64,000 nucleotides of DNA, from positions 124,001 to 188,000 of the forward strand of contig CBFHJH010000001.1 of assembly GCA_965656185.1 (NCBI GenBank). Direction: 5' to 3'. The position numbers were made by a program, and so were the translations under genes. This document shows positions 25,824-34,026 of this stretch, in pieces. Source of the stretch: Croceimicrobium sp965656185 (GTDB lineage: Bacteria; Bacteroidota; Bacteroidia; Flavobacteriales; Schleiferiaceae). Each line of letters starts with the position of its first letter. Position 1 is the first letter of the stretch. Under the pieces are notes generated by a model, which was given only the letters and a program-made list of their open reading frames with translations, made no database searches and was not told the origin of the DNA.

Positions 25824-28448
25824 TTGCGTCGGTCGACCTTTCAAATTATCATTTTATTAACGGTCTTTGTTGGTTTAAATCAGGCCGCTTTTGCTCAGGT
25901 TGATCTAAAAGGAGCGCAAGACTCCACGCTCACATCTGATAGCTTGGCTTTGCCGCAAGATAGCCTTAAACCTAGCAGCAAATCTCAGCCAAAATCCTTT
26001 CTGGACTACGATATCGTGTACAATGCCCTTGATAGTATGCCCTCTTCGCTAGAGAGCAATACTATTGAGTTGTATAATCAGGGAGTGATCGAATATGGTG
26101 GCATGAAGATCGAAGCGGGTTACATCAAGGTGATGTTCGATGATTCAGAGATTTACGCTTCCGGTTTACCAGATAGCACTGGCAAAATGCAGCAGAAACC
26201 AATTTTCACCGAGGCTGGTAAGACCTATCGTGCGGACGAGATGCGCTATAACTTCGAAACCGGTAAGGCACGTATTAATAAGGTTATTACCCAGGAGGGC
26301 GAGGGCTTTTTACACGGCGAAAGGGTGAAGAAAACCGGAGGCCAGTCTTTTTATGTACGCAATGCTTCCTACACAACTTGTAGTCATGAGCATCCGCACT
26401 TTAGCATCAGAACCCCAAAAGCCAAGGTTATTCCCGGAGAAAAGGTAGTAACCCAGTTTGCCTTTTTGGAGTTAATGGATATCCCCACACCACTAATGGT
26501 ACCTTTTGGATTCTTTCCTACTACCGATCAAAGGAAATCGGGGGTTATTATTCCCAGTTACGGCTCTTCTCAATTTAGAGGCTACTTCCTACAAAATGGA
26601 GGTTTTTATTGGGCTGCCAGCGATTACTTCGACCTAAGTTTAACCGGGGATATATACACCAAGGGTGGTTATGGTCTGCAAGGATCTACCGCTTACCGCA
26701 AGCGTTATAAATTTAATGGTAACCTAAACGTCCGTTATAATCTCTTGCGCTATGGTTTGGAAGAGTTTCAGCCCTTTGTACCACAGGCCTTTAGCAATCA
26801 ATCCGATTTTAGTATCCGCTGGAGCCATAACCAAGACCCGAAGGCCAATCCGTTTTACCGTTTTTCGGCCAATGTTAACATAGCCACCAGCCAGTTTTAC
26901 CAGATCACCAGTGTAAACCCAGATCAGGTACTTCAGAACCGCTTAAACTCCAGTGTTAGTTTTAGTAGACGTTGGGCAAATAAGCCATACAGTTTAAATG
27001 TGGCTTTGAATCACTCCCAAAACAACCGTACCAACGACATTACCCTAACGCTTCCCCAAATGAACTTTTCGGTAAATCGTTTCTTTCCTTTCAAGCAAGA
27101 GGGAGGCATAAGCGGTAATAAGAAATGGTACGAGGAAATAGGTATCACTTATACCATGAACGCTAAAAATCAGATTCAAACCAAACTGGATAAACCGATC
27201 TTTACCGAGTCTGTATTCCGCGACAGCAGCCGCATGGGGGTGCAACATAATATTCCTATTGCCGCCAATTATAAGGTGTTCAAGTATTTCGTTTTCAATC
27301 CGAGCATCAACTTCACCGAGCGGTGGTATCCCAATAAATTGGAATACGGCTATGTGGATAGTTTAAATCGCGCCGCAGTAATTGATACCGTGAATGGCTT
27401 TTTTGCCAACCGTGATTTTAATGCATCGGCTAACCTATCCACAAAATTGTACGGCTTATGGCGCTACCGTGGTTTTTTGCGGGCTTTACGCCATGTTGCC
27501 ACGCCCACCATTGGTTTAAGTTATCGCCCCGATTTTAGCGATCCTTTTTGGGGCTATTACCAAGAAGTTCAAAATGACTCTCTAGGCAATACAACCCTAG
27601 TTAATCCCTTTCAGAGAGGGGTTTATGGCTCTGCGTCTGCTGGTCGTTCGGGTTCTATCAACTTTGGGGTACAGAATACTTTAGAGGCTAAAGTGCGCTC
27701 AAAAACAGACTCTACCGGATTGAAGAAGATAAAGATCTTGGAACGGCTCTCCTTAAATGGAAGCTATAATATGGCGGCTGAGGAATTCCAGCTGAGTCAA
27801 ATCCGCTTAAACGCTTCGTCGACCATCTTTCAAAATTTAATTAACCTTAATTACAATGCGACTTTCGATCCTTACCATTACGATGAGGAGCTAAGCCAAA
27901 GGGTCAATGAATTTTCGATCGATCGTGGTGGACCTCTAGCTAGGGTCACTAGTCAGCGGTTTACCGTTGGGACACGCTTGGACGCGAGCCGTTTTGAAAA
28001 GAAGGAAGAAAAGAGTGAAGAGGAGTCGGAAGAGAATCAAACCAATGCTCCGGCCATGGGAATTACCGAGGGAGATATCGATTATTACCGCTTACCGGGC
28101 TATGTAGATTTTGATGTGCCTTGGTCCGTGAATTTTAACTACAACTTATCCTATTCCAATCCAGGTGGCCGAGAGCCAACCGTTCGTCAGTCGATGGATA
28201 TTTCGGGAGACATTAATATAAGCCAAGGTTGGAAAGTTGGCTTTAGGACCGGTTATGATATTGAAGCGAACGATTTCACTTTTACAACCTTAGATTTTTA
28301 CCGCGACCTGCACTGTTGGGACCTTACTTGCACATGGGTGCCATTTGGCTTCCAGCAGTCTTATGTGATTACCATTCGGGTTAAATCTACCATTCTGCAG
28401 GATCTTAAACTGCAACGTAGAAGAGGGGTGGGCGATTTCCAGCGTTAA
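25824..28448 (+). CDS. lptD: LPS-assembly outer-membrane protein LptD
   Basis: Protein of 874 residues. With LptE, LptD forms the outer-membrane plug and barrel that inserts lipopolysaccharide in the outer leaflet. A signal peptide (FQIIILLTVFVGLNQAAFAQ) precedes an OstA/LptA-like N-terminal domain (about 60-190: YNQGVIEYGGMKIEAGYIKV, YNFETGKARINKVITQEGEG), then a large barrel domain (about 230-874). A pair of Cys near residues 188 and ~830 could form the domain-linking disulfide, but this is only a guess. The start is a TTG at 25824. It is convergent with the cysteine dioxygenase gene and overlaps it by 4 nt. Confidence 0.92.
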   Translation: MRRSTFQIIILLTVFVGLNQAAFAQVDLKGAQDSTLTSDSLALPQDSLKPSSKSQPKSFLDYDIVYNALDSMPSSLESNTIELYNQGVIEYGGMKIEAGYIKVMFDDSEIYASGLPDSTGKMQQKPIFTEAGKTYRADEMRYNFETGKARINKVITQEGEGFLHGERVKKTGGQSFYVRNASYTTCSHEHPHFSIRTPKAKVIPGEKVVTQFAFLELMDIPTPLMVPFGFFPTTDQRKSGVIIPSYGSSQFRGYFLQNGGFYWAASDYFDLSLTGDIYTKGGYGLQGSTAYRKRYKFNGNLNVRYNLLRYGLEEFQPFVPQAFSNQSDFSIRWSHNQDPKANPFYRFSANVNIATSQFYQITSVNPDQVLQNRLNSSVSFSRRWANKPYSLNVALNHSQNNRTNDITLTLPQMNFSVNRFFPFKQEGGISGNKKWYEEIGITYTMNAKNQIQTKLDKPIFTESVFRDSSRMGVQHNIPIAANYKVFKYFVFNPSINFTERWYPNKLEYGYVDSLNRAAVIDTVNGFFANRDFNASANLSTKLYGLWRYRGFLRALRHVATPTIGLSYRPDFSDPFWGYYQEVQNDSLGNTTLVNPFQRGVYGSASAGRSGSINFGVQNTLEAKVRSKTDSTGLKKIKILERLSLNGSYNMAAEEFQLSQIRLNASSTIFQNLINLNYNATFDPYHYDEELSQRVNEFSIDRGGPLARVTSQRFTVGTRLDASRFEKKEEKSEEESEENQTNAPAMGITEGDIDYYRLPGYVDFDVPWSVNFNYNLSYSNPGGREPTVRQSMDISGDINISQGWKVGFRTGYDIEANDFTFTTLDFYRDLHCWDLTCTWVPFGFQQSYVITIRVKSTILQDLKLQRRRGVGDFQR

Positions 28449-28978
28449 ATCGTACTTAGCTCGGCTACGCTATCATAGCTTAATTTCTTGCGAATAAAGC
28501 TTTTACTATCTTCATCATAAACCCTACAACTATCGATTGGGTCCATATAAAGGTGCAAGGTCATGCCGCGCTTTGCACTTAAATTTTCGATGTGATGAAA
28601 ACCCATATTATCGTTCATGTAGGAGATTCCGCCTTCGCTTAAGTGCTCCCGGCTAATTTCGATTAACTCCCCTTGATCGGGCGATTTTTCATCGAAACGA
28701 ACTTCTTCAAATTCACCTTCAAGCCCTAACACCCAGCATTCCTCGCCATTGTGGCAATGTATTGGAGTAATTTGATGGGGCTCCCAGCAAAGTAAAAGGA
28801 GTTCATAATGGTCGTCCCGACTGATGCAATTTCTGGTGTAAGCCTCACCGGACCAGGTGGCAAACTCCTTGAAATCAGCTGCCTCGAGCTTCAACCTTTC
28901 ACTGATCTTAACAAATTCCTTTGCTTCACTTTTTGAAAGAACCTTGACCAGTTCTTCTACACTATCGATGGTATCCAT
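28445..28978 (-). CDS. Cysteine dioxygenase
   Basis: Cupin of 177 residues that oxidises L-cysteine to cysteine sulfinate with O2 on a non-heme Fe(II). The three metal histidines are in PIHCHNGEECW (H74, H76) and GFHHIEN (H128). The substrate arginine of CDO is in YTRN (R49). The Cys-Tyr crosslink pair of mammalian CDO also seems conserved: C81 lies five residues after the second His, and Y144 is in LHLYMDP. I start at ATG 28978; a TTG at 29005 would add nine residues. It is divergent from the decarboxylase at 29134, whose likely substrate is the product of this enzyme. It overlaps lptD by 4 nt. Confidence 0.9.
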   Translation of the reverse strand: MDTIDSVEELVKVLSKSEAKEFVKISERLKLEAADFKEFATWSGEAYTRNCISRDDHYELLLLCWEPHQITPIHCHNGEECWVLGLEGEFEEVRFDEKSPDQGELIEISREHLSEGGISYMNDNMGFHHIENLSAKRGMTLHLYMDPIDSCRVYDEDSKSFIRKKLSYDSVAELSTI

Positions 28979-29082
28979 CTCATTTTTTGTTTTCAGATAA
29001 CTCAAAAATGAATGAAAAACGCTTGAGTTTCTGTAAGATTTGATACAAAATAAGTGATTTTTAATGCCTTTTCTGGCAATTT

Positions 29083-29110
29083 TTGATAAAAATTGAAAAA
29101 ACTACCTTTG
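29083..29110 (+). promoter_or_regulatory. Bacteroidota sigma-70 promoter for the decarboxylase-symporter operon
   Basis: TTG (29083-29085, itself in TTTTG), 17-nt spacer, TACCTTTG (29103-29110). Good match to TTG-N17-23-TAnnTTTG, 23 nt before the ATG at 29134. Confidence 0.7.
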
Positions 29111-29133
29111 TCGCTTTCCGATAAAAACGAACT

Positions 29134-30498
29134 ATGAAAAAGGATCTCGATCTGTTTAGATCGATCGCGGATGAGCTCTTTCAAGCCGAAGAAAAAGAGC
29201 CGGTTTTAAAACCTTTAAACCCACAAGAATTATTCGACCAATTAGATCTTTCTCTTAGTGAGGAGGCTACCGATAGTGCCGACTACGAAAAAGCTTTAAA
29301 AGATCTAATTCTCAATACACCTCGTACGGCAAGCCGTAAATTCTTTAACCAATTATTCGGTGGAAGAAACTCCAAGGCTACCTTGGGAGAGCTCCTGGCA
29401 GTTTTGCTCAATAATAGCATGTATACTTACAAAGTAGCAGGCCCTATGGTAGGAGTGGAGAAGGAGCTTTTACATCGTTCGGCCGAGCTTTTAGGTTACC
29501 CTAGCCAGGCGGATGGCACTTTCGCCCCCGGTGGTTCGATGACCAATTTTATGGCAATGTTAATGGCACGGGATAAGGCGCAATCTAATGCGCCTGCTTC
29601 GGGAGTGCAAGGAAAGTTAAGTCTGTACACCTCTAAAGAATCCCATTATTCCATTCCAAAAAATGCGGCTTTTATGGGTGTAGGCCGTGATCAGGTGCGC
29701 TATGTGGAAAGCGATAAGTTCGGAGCTATGGATCCAGAGAAATTGCGTGAAGCGATCACTCAGGATAAGGCAGCCGGATACATACCTTTCCTGGTGATCG
29801 GTACCGCGGGTACTACCGTGATGGGGGCATTTGACCCTATGAATGAACTAGCGGACATCGCGGAAGAAAATAACCTGTGGTTTCACGTTGATGGTGCTTA
29901 TTGTGGCAGTGTCATTTTTAGCGAAAAATATCGGTCTTTAGTGAAAGGCGCAGAAAGAGCAGATAGCTTTAGCTATAATGCCCACAAAATGCTGGGAACG
30001 CCCTTATCTTGTTCCTTGATCCTGGTTAAAGAAAAGAAGTATTTATACGATAGTTTTGCCAACGACGCCGAATACCTTTATCAAACCGATGGCGACGATT
30101 ATAACCTCGGCAAAACCTCCTTGCAATGTGGGCGTCGCAACGATGCTTTGAAATTTTGGACACTCTGGAAAGCCGTGGGTACTAAGGGACTTGGTGAGAT
30201 CGTTGACCGTCAATTCCAGTTAGCCGACTATGCCCTTAAATACGTTGAGAAACATCCTAATTATCAGGTTTATTCCTACGAGAACTCTCTGGGAATTTGT
30301 TTTAATTATAAAGATATTCCGGCCGATCAGTTGTGTAATCAACTCTATGAAGAGGGAGAGCTCATGGTGGGATTCGGTAAGTTTCAAGATGACGAATTTG
30401 TACGCTTGGTATCGGTAAATGCCGGTAACGAGGAGTCAGATATCGATACTTTCTTTGCCTCTTTGGAGAAATTTGCAAATCATAAAATACTGGTATGA
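29134..30498 (+). CDS. Group II PLP-dependent decarboxylase (cysteine-sulfinate/glutamate/aspartate type)
   Basis: PLP enzyme of 454 residues. The PLP lysine is K285 in SYNAHKMLGTPLSC, the cofactor-stacking His is H171 in SKESHYSI, and the pyridine-binding Asp is D253 in FHVDGAYCGS. FFNQLFGGRN and FAPGGSMTNFMAM match the animal GAD/CSAD group. The family decarboxylates glutamate, aspartate or cysteine sulfinate, and sequence alone does not settle which. Because a cysteine dioxygenase is transcribed divergently 155 bp away, cysteine sulfinate (giving hypotaurine) is my preferred substrate. It is followed by the symporter gene with a 4-nt ATGA overlap. Confidence 0.85.
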   Translation: MKKDLDLFRSIADELFQAEEKEPVLKPLNPQELFDQLDLSLSEEATDSADYEKALKDLILNTPRTASRKFFNQLFGGRNSKATLGELLAVLLNNSMYTYKVAGPMVGVEKELLHRSAELLGYPSQADGTFAPGGSMTNFMAMLMARDKAQSNAPASGVQGKLSLYTSKESHYSIPKNAAFMGVGRDQVRYVESDKFGAMDPEKLREAITQDKAAGYIPFLVIGTAGTTVMGAFDPMNELADIAEENNLWFHVDGAYCGSVIFSEKYRSLVKGAERADSFSYNAHKMLGTPLSCSLILVKEKKYLYDSFANDAEYLYQTDGDDYNLGKTSLQCGRRNDALKFWTLWKAVGTKGLGEIVDRQFQLADYALKYVEKHPNYQVYSYENSLGICFNYKDIPADQLCNQLYEEGELMVGFGKFQDDEFVRLVSVNAGNEESDIDTFFASLEKFANHKILV

Positions 30499-31994
30499 CC
30501 CTAAATTTAATCGTTCTTGGCTTTTACTTCTTGATCTTATTCGGGATTGGCATTGTGGCTTCTCGACGAATAAAAAGCATGGACGATTATTATGTTGGGG
30601 GTAAAACCTTAGGATATTGGTTAGTGGCCTTCTCGGCGAGAGCTACGGGCGAATCTGGTTGGTTGCTCTTAGGCCTTACGGCAATGGGGGCCATGGCCGG
30701 AGTTTCGGCTTATTGGGTAGTGATTGGTGAAGTCTTAGGCGTAGCTATTTCTTGGTTTTGGATGGCGAAGCGCTTTAAGGTTCTTACCGACAAATACCAG
30801 TCATTAACGGTTCCAGATTTTCTGGAGAGCCACTTTAAGGCTAAAGGGCACCTTTTGCGCAGTGTAGCCGCTTTTTGCCTTTCATTGTTTGTGATCATTT
30901 ATGTTTCGGCTCAAATCGATATCACCGGAAAGGCCTTTGAGACATTTTTAGGCGTAAACTATTATACCGGTGCTATAGCCGGTTTTTTGATCGTTGTGGC
31001 ATATATCTTTACTGGCGGCTTCTTAGCGGTCGTTTGGTCCGACTTTTTTCAGGGCGCCCTAATGTTTTTGGGCTTGGTTCTTTTACCGGTCGTAGCCTAT
31101 TTTACCATCGATCACTCCGGCACTATTAGCACTACCTTAAGCGCTATAGACCCTAATTTAATGGATATATGGGGTGGTTTTGACGATCCCTGGATGCAAT
31201 TAGCTACTATGGGTGGCTTTGCTTTTATCGGACTAGGGTTTTTAGGATCTCCTCAAGTATACGTTCGCTTTATATCGGTGCGCAATACCAAAGAGATCGA
31301 TAAAGGCCGCTGGGTGGCAATACTTTTTACTTTAATTAGTGATGCCGCTGCAGTTTCTATCGGGATACTAGCACGTTACTTATTTACAGAGATTGGCCAA
31401 GACCCAGAATCGGTACTTGGTTTAGCCGGAGAGGATAGCCTGATGGTACTTTTAAAAGCTACCTTCCCCGCGGTGATCATCGCCATATACATCGCGATTA
31501 TTCTCAGTGCAATCATGTCTACCATTGATTCTTTATTAGTAGTGGCCTCTAGTGCCGTAACACGTGACTTTTATCAAAAAATATTACACCCGGATCTGAG
31601 TAATAAAAAGCTATCAAAATTATCGTCCTACGTTACATTGATCATGGCCTTGATCGCTTTAGGACTTTCGATGATCGTAGCCATTACCGTTCCAGGGAGA
31701 ACAGTTTTCTGGTTTACTATTTTTGGTTGGTCTGGAATTGCCGCAACCTTTTGTCCAATGATCATTTATTCCTTATTCTGGAAAGGATTTAAACAGAAGG
31801 GTGCGATCGCGTCCATGATTAGCGGATTCCTAGCGGTGCCATTTTTTAAATTCTACGTGCAAGGCTTAGATACGATCGGTCCGTATTTTGAAAAACTAGA
31901 CGTGATGGGACCAGCCTTTGCCGTGTCCTTCCTCTTCGGGTATATTTTCAGTAAGCTAAGTAAGGAAAGGAGTTTAGGCGAGATTCACGCCTAG
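30495..31994 (+). CDS. Sodium:solute symporter (SSS family, PutP-like)
   Basis: Inner-membrane protein of 499 residues with about 13 hydrophobic segments, driven by Na+. SSS hallmarks are SMDDYYVGGKTLGYWLVAFSA and ARATGESGWLLLG in the first helices, GGFLAVVWSDFFQG in the middle, and the helix with SAIMSTIDSLLVVASSAVTRD (Na2-site serines). The PutP-like sequence suggests an amino acid or amino-acid-like solute. Translational coupling (ATGA) to the decarboxylase suggests it carries the substrate or product of that pathway, for instance an amino acid or a (hypo)taurine-like compound. One base separates its stop from the convergent stop at 31996. Confidence 0.9.
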   Translation: MTLNLIVLGFYFLILFGIGIVASRRIKSMDDYYVGGKTLGYWLVAFSARATGESGWLLLGLTAMGAMAGVSAYWVVIGEVLGVAISWFWMAKRFKVLTDKYQSLTVPDFLESHFKAKGHLLRSVAAFCLSLFVIIYVSAQIDITGKAFETFLGVNYYTGAIAGFLIVVAYIFTGGFLAVVWSDFFQGALMFLGLVLLPVVAYFTIDHSGTISTTLSAIDPNLMDIWGGFDDPWMQLATMGGFAFIGLGFLGSPQVYVRFISVRNTKEIDKGRWVAILFTLISDAAAVSIGILARYLFTEIGQDPESVLGLAGEDSLMVLLKATFPAVIIAIYIAIILSAIMSTIDSLLVVASSAVTRDFYQKILHPDLSNKKLSKLSSYVTLIMALIALGLSMIVAITVPGRTVFWFTIFGWSGIAATFCPMIIYSLFWKGFKQKGAIASMISGFLAVPFFKFYVQGLDTIGPYFEKLDVMGPAFAVSFLFGYIFSKLSKERSLGEIHA

Positions 31995-31995
31995 G

Positions 31996-32829
31996 CTATT
32001 TACCAATTTCAGAGAAATGTTGACTCAAGAGTCTCTGGCAAAGACCCGTATTGTAGTCGAAATTACCTTGGTCCATATCGGGTAAAAACTCTTTGGCAAA
32101 CTCCATTACGCGATCTTCTAACTCATTCATGTAATCCTCGTTGGGCTGCCCGTTAACGGTGCAGGCCACCGAAATTCTTTTAAAGGTAATAAGGTAGATC
32201 TTATAACCGTTAAAGTCGATCCAATCTAGGGTCTGGGCTTTTTTGCGAACTACCGCATCTTCTACCATACGGCGAATAGTATCAAGCATCAAGGAAGTAA
32301 CTTCTTCATTGCTATCACCGCTGTAGCGGCTGCGCATCCCCAAAAGGTTCCGAGCGTTATTTTCCAGTACAAAAACATCACTTAGGGCAACCTTAGCCCG
32401 GTTTTTAGCTTTGTTTTGAACTTCGTCCTCGTGGGGAACTTTTTCGCGGTAAAGGGTAGTGGGGTCTTTAAGTTTATTGATTCGTCCGAAGCCTAATTTA
32501 TCCAATACCCCTTTGCGGCGTTCTTGGTTAAATTCTTCAAACATATTTCTGAAGACAGGATAAAGGGCATTTTGAATGCGCTCAGGGTTTTCCTGCACCT
32601 CTCTTTCTAAGGTTTGATAAAATAGATGACCAAATTCTTTTGGAAAATCACGACGGAAACGCATGAACCAATCGGCAAGGATAGGTTCGATATTTTGTTC
32701 CATCTTCTCACGCACCTTTATCTCGTCTTCAAGACGGTCGAGATCGCGTTCGGCCTCTGCTTGTTTCGCTCGTTCTTCACGAAACAATAGGTCCTTCAGG
32801 ATTTCCAAACTATTTGGATTATTACTCAT
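31996..32829 (-). CDS. Hypothetical soluble helical protein, partner of 32822 gene
   Basis: Protein of 277 residues with no signal peptide or membrane helix. A charged coiled coil (about 10-45) is followed by IEPILADWFMRFRRDF and FRNMFEEFNQERRKGVLDKLGFGR, then SNEEVTSLMLDTIRRMVEDAV, DWIDFNGYKIYLITFKRISVACTVNG and a terminal helix. The last part recalls the cytosolic N-terminal module found ahead of OmpA domains in some large proteins of cyanobacteria and other phyla (a roadblock-like strand-helix pattern following 'ML..I..FV.D..'), but here there is no OmpA domain or membrane helix. Function unknown. It overlaps the upstream coiled-coil gene by 8 nt, so the two very likely act together. Confidence 0.75.
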   Translation of the reverse strand: MSNNPNSLEILKDLLFREERAKQAEAERDLDRLEDEIKVREKMEQNIEPILADWFMRFRRDFPKEFGHLFYQTLEREVQENPERIQNALYPVFRNMFEEFNQERRKGVLDKLGFGRINKLKDPTTLYREKVPHEDEVQNKAKNRAKVALSDVFVLENNARNLLGMRSRYSGDSNEEVTSLMLDTIRRMVEDAVVRKKAQTLDWIDFNGYKIYLITFKRISVACTVNGQPNEDYMNELEDRVMEFAKEFLPDMDQGNFDYNTGLCQRLLSQHFSEIGK

Positions 32830-33832
32830 CGAGTAAGCTATTTAACTTTTTTAGGGTTTCGCGGAGGGCCTTTTTCTTAGGATCCTCATATGAATTGTGC
32901 ATCATCTGACGCTGATTCATATCCATTAAAGCTTCCATTTTCGCTTCCATGCGAATGGTATTTTCGCGAATCTGGCGATCCATCTCCGATTTTAGGCGCT
33001 CAATATTGTAACCTTGCACGCTACCACCACCTTTCTTTAAAAAACCAAGGATATCATTTTCTAAGATATCTTGAATGGCAGCAACGCGATGCTCTAATGC
33101 TTCTCTTTCGGTTTGGGCGAATTCGAATCGTTCGTTTACTCGAGTAGCGAGTCTTTCTAGCAAATCATGAGTTTCGGTTTCAAAACGCTCTTGGCGATGG
33201 CTTACTCGCGTTTCAACCTCTTCGATTGCTTCAGGGCTAATGCGGTTTATCTTAGCTTCTAGCTCGGCTAAACGTTGCTCCAGCATTAACTTATTATCTT
33301 CTAGATTCACTTTTTGATCGAGTTTTTCATGGAAGTCTTTTAAACTGTAGCGATCACTAAGTTCGGGCTTAGGCTCTTGCTTGGCTCTATAATTTTCTTC
33401 CATACGGTTGATGGGCTCTAAACTTTTTTCCAACTCGCTTAGCTTTGGTGAAGTAGCTAATTTAGGTTCTTTCGCGGGGCTAGACAATTTTTCCAAAGCC
33501 TTTTCAAGACTGCTAGGAGCTTCAGAACGATACGAAGGTTTCATTTCTTGCTCTTCAGAAGCTGGGATGTGATTCGTTTTATGGGTAGGTTCTGAATGAG
33601 TATTAACCTGTGATCTTAAATAGTGAAGGTGCTCTTTAAGCTCTTTCATAGATTCAACCATCACGCCATTATTTTCGTCTACCTTACGGCTAAGACCTTC
33701 GAAGCGGCTTTCCAGACGCTCTATTTGATTTCCAACTAAAATCTTCCGGATAGCCTTTAAACGCTGCTCATCTTGCAGGTCGGCTTCCTTAGGAATGAAG
33801 TCGGATTCTAATTTTATTTGACGTGCTTCCAT
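32822..33832 (-). CDS. Hypothetical coiled-coil protein
   Basis: Protein of 336 residues, nearly all charged helix. It opens with LKAIRKILVGNQIERLESRFEGL (about 25-50), similar in shape to the 'LR.ILLG.Q...L..L..RL' start of some OmpA-fused proteins. A low-complexity linker follows (about 85-155), then long coiled coils (LEQRLAELEAKINRISPEAIEEVETRV, LLERLATRVNERFEFAQTEREALEHR written here in part only as a pattern). There is no signal peptide and no membrane helix. It is the first gene of a two-gene operon with 31996. A scaffolding or cytoskeleton-like role is possible but unproven. Confidence 0.72.
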   Translation of the reverse strand: MEARQIKLESDFIPKEADLQDEQRLKAIRKILVGNQIERLESRFEGLSRKVDENNGVMVESMKELKEHLHYLRSQVNTHSEPTHKTNHIPASEEQEMKPSYRSEAPSSLEKALEKLSSPAKEPKLATSPKLSELEKSLEPINRMEENYRAKQEPKPELSDRYSLKDFHEKLDQKVNLEDNKLMLEQRLAELEAKINRISPEAIEEVETRVSHRQERFETETHDLLERLATRVNERFEFAQTEREALEHRVAAIQDILENDILGFLKKGGGSVQGYNIERLKSEMDRQIRENTIRMEAKMEALMDMNQRQMMHNSYEDPKKKALRETLKKLNSLLDE

Positions 33833-34026
33833 CGCATTTGCATTTTTCGCTACATCAAAGGAATTATAATAAAATTGAAAGCCACTAATCTTTCGATAAG
33901 CGGTCGTTTTTTACTGATAATTGAAAAAAAAGCTGGAGTTTGGGGGTGATTGAATCCAAAACTGGTTACGCCTTTTAGCGCAACAATTGTATATTCGCAG
34001 CCTTAAAATAAACTCATTTTAATTAG

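Noticed and set aside
29002..29184. 60-residue minus-strand frame spanning the CDO-decarboxylase gap
   Set aside because: Overlaps the promoter and start of the decarboxylase; no motif.
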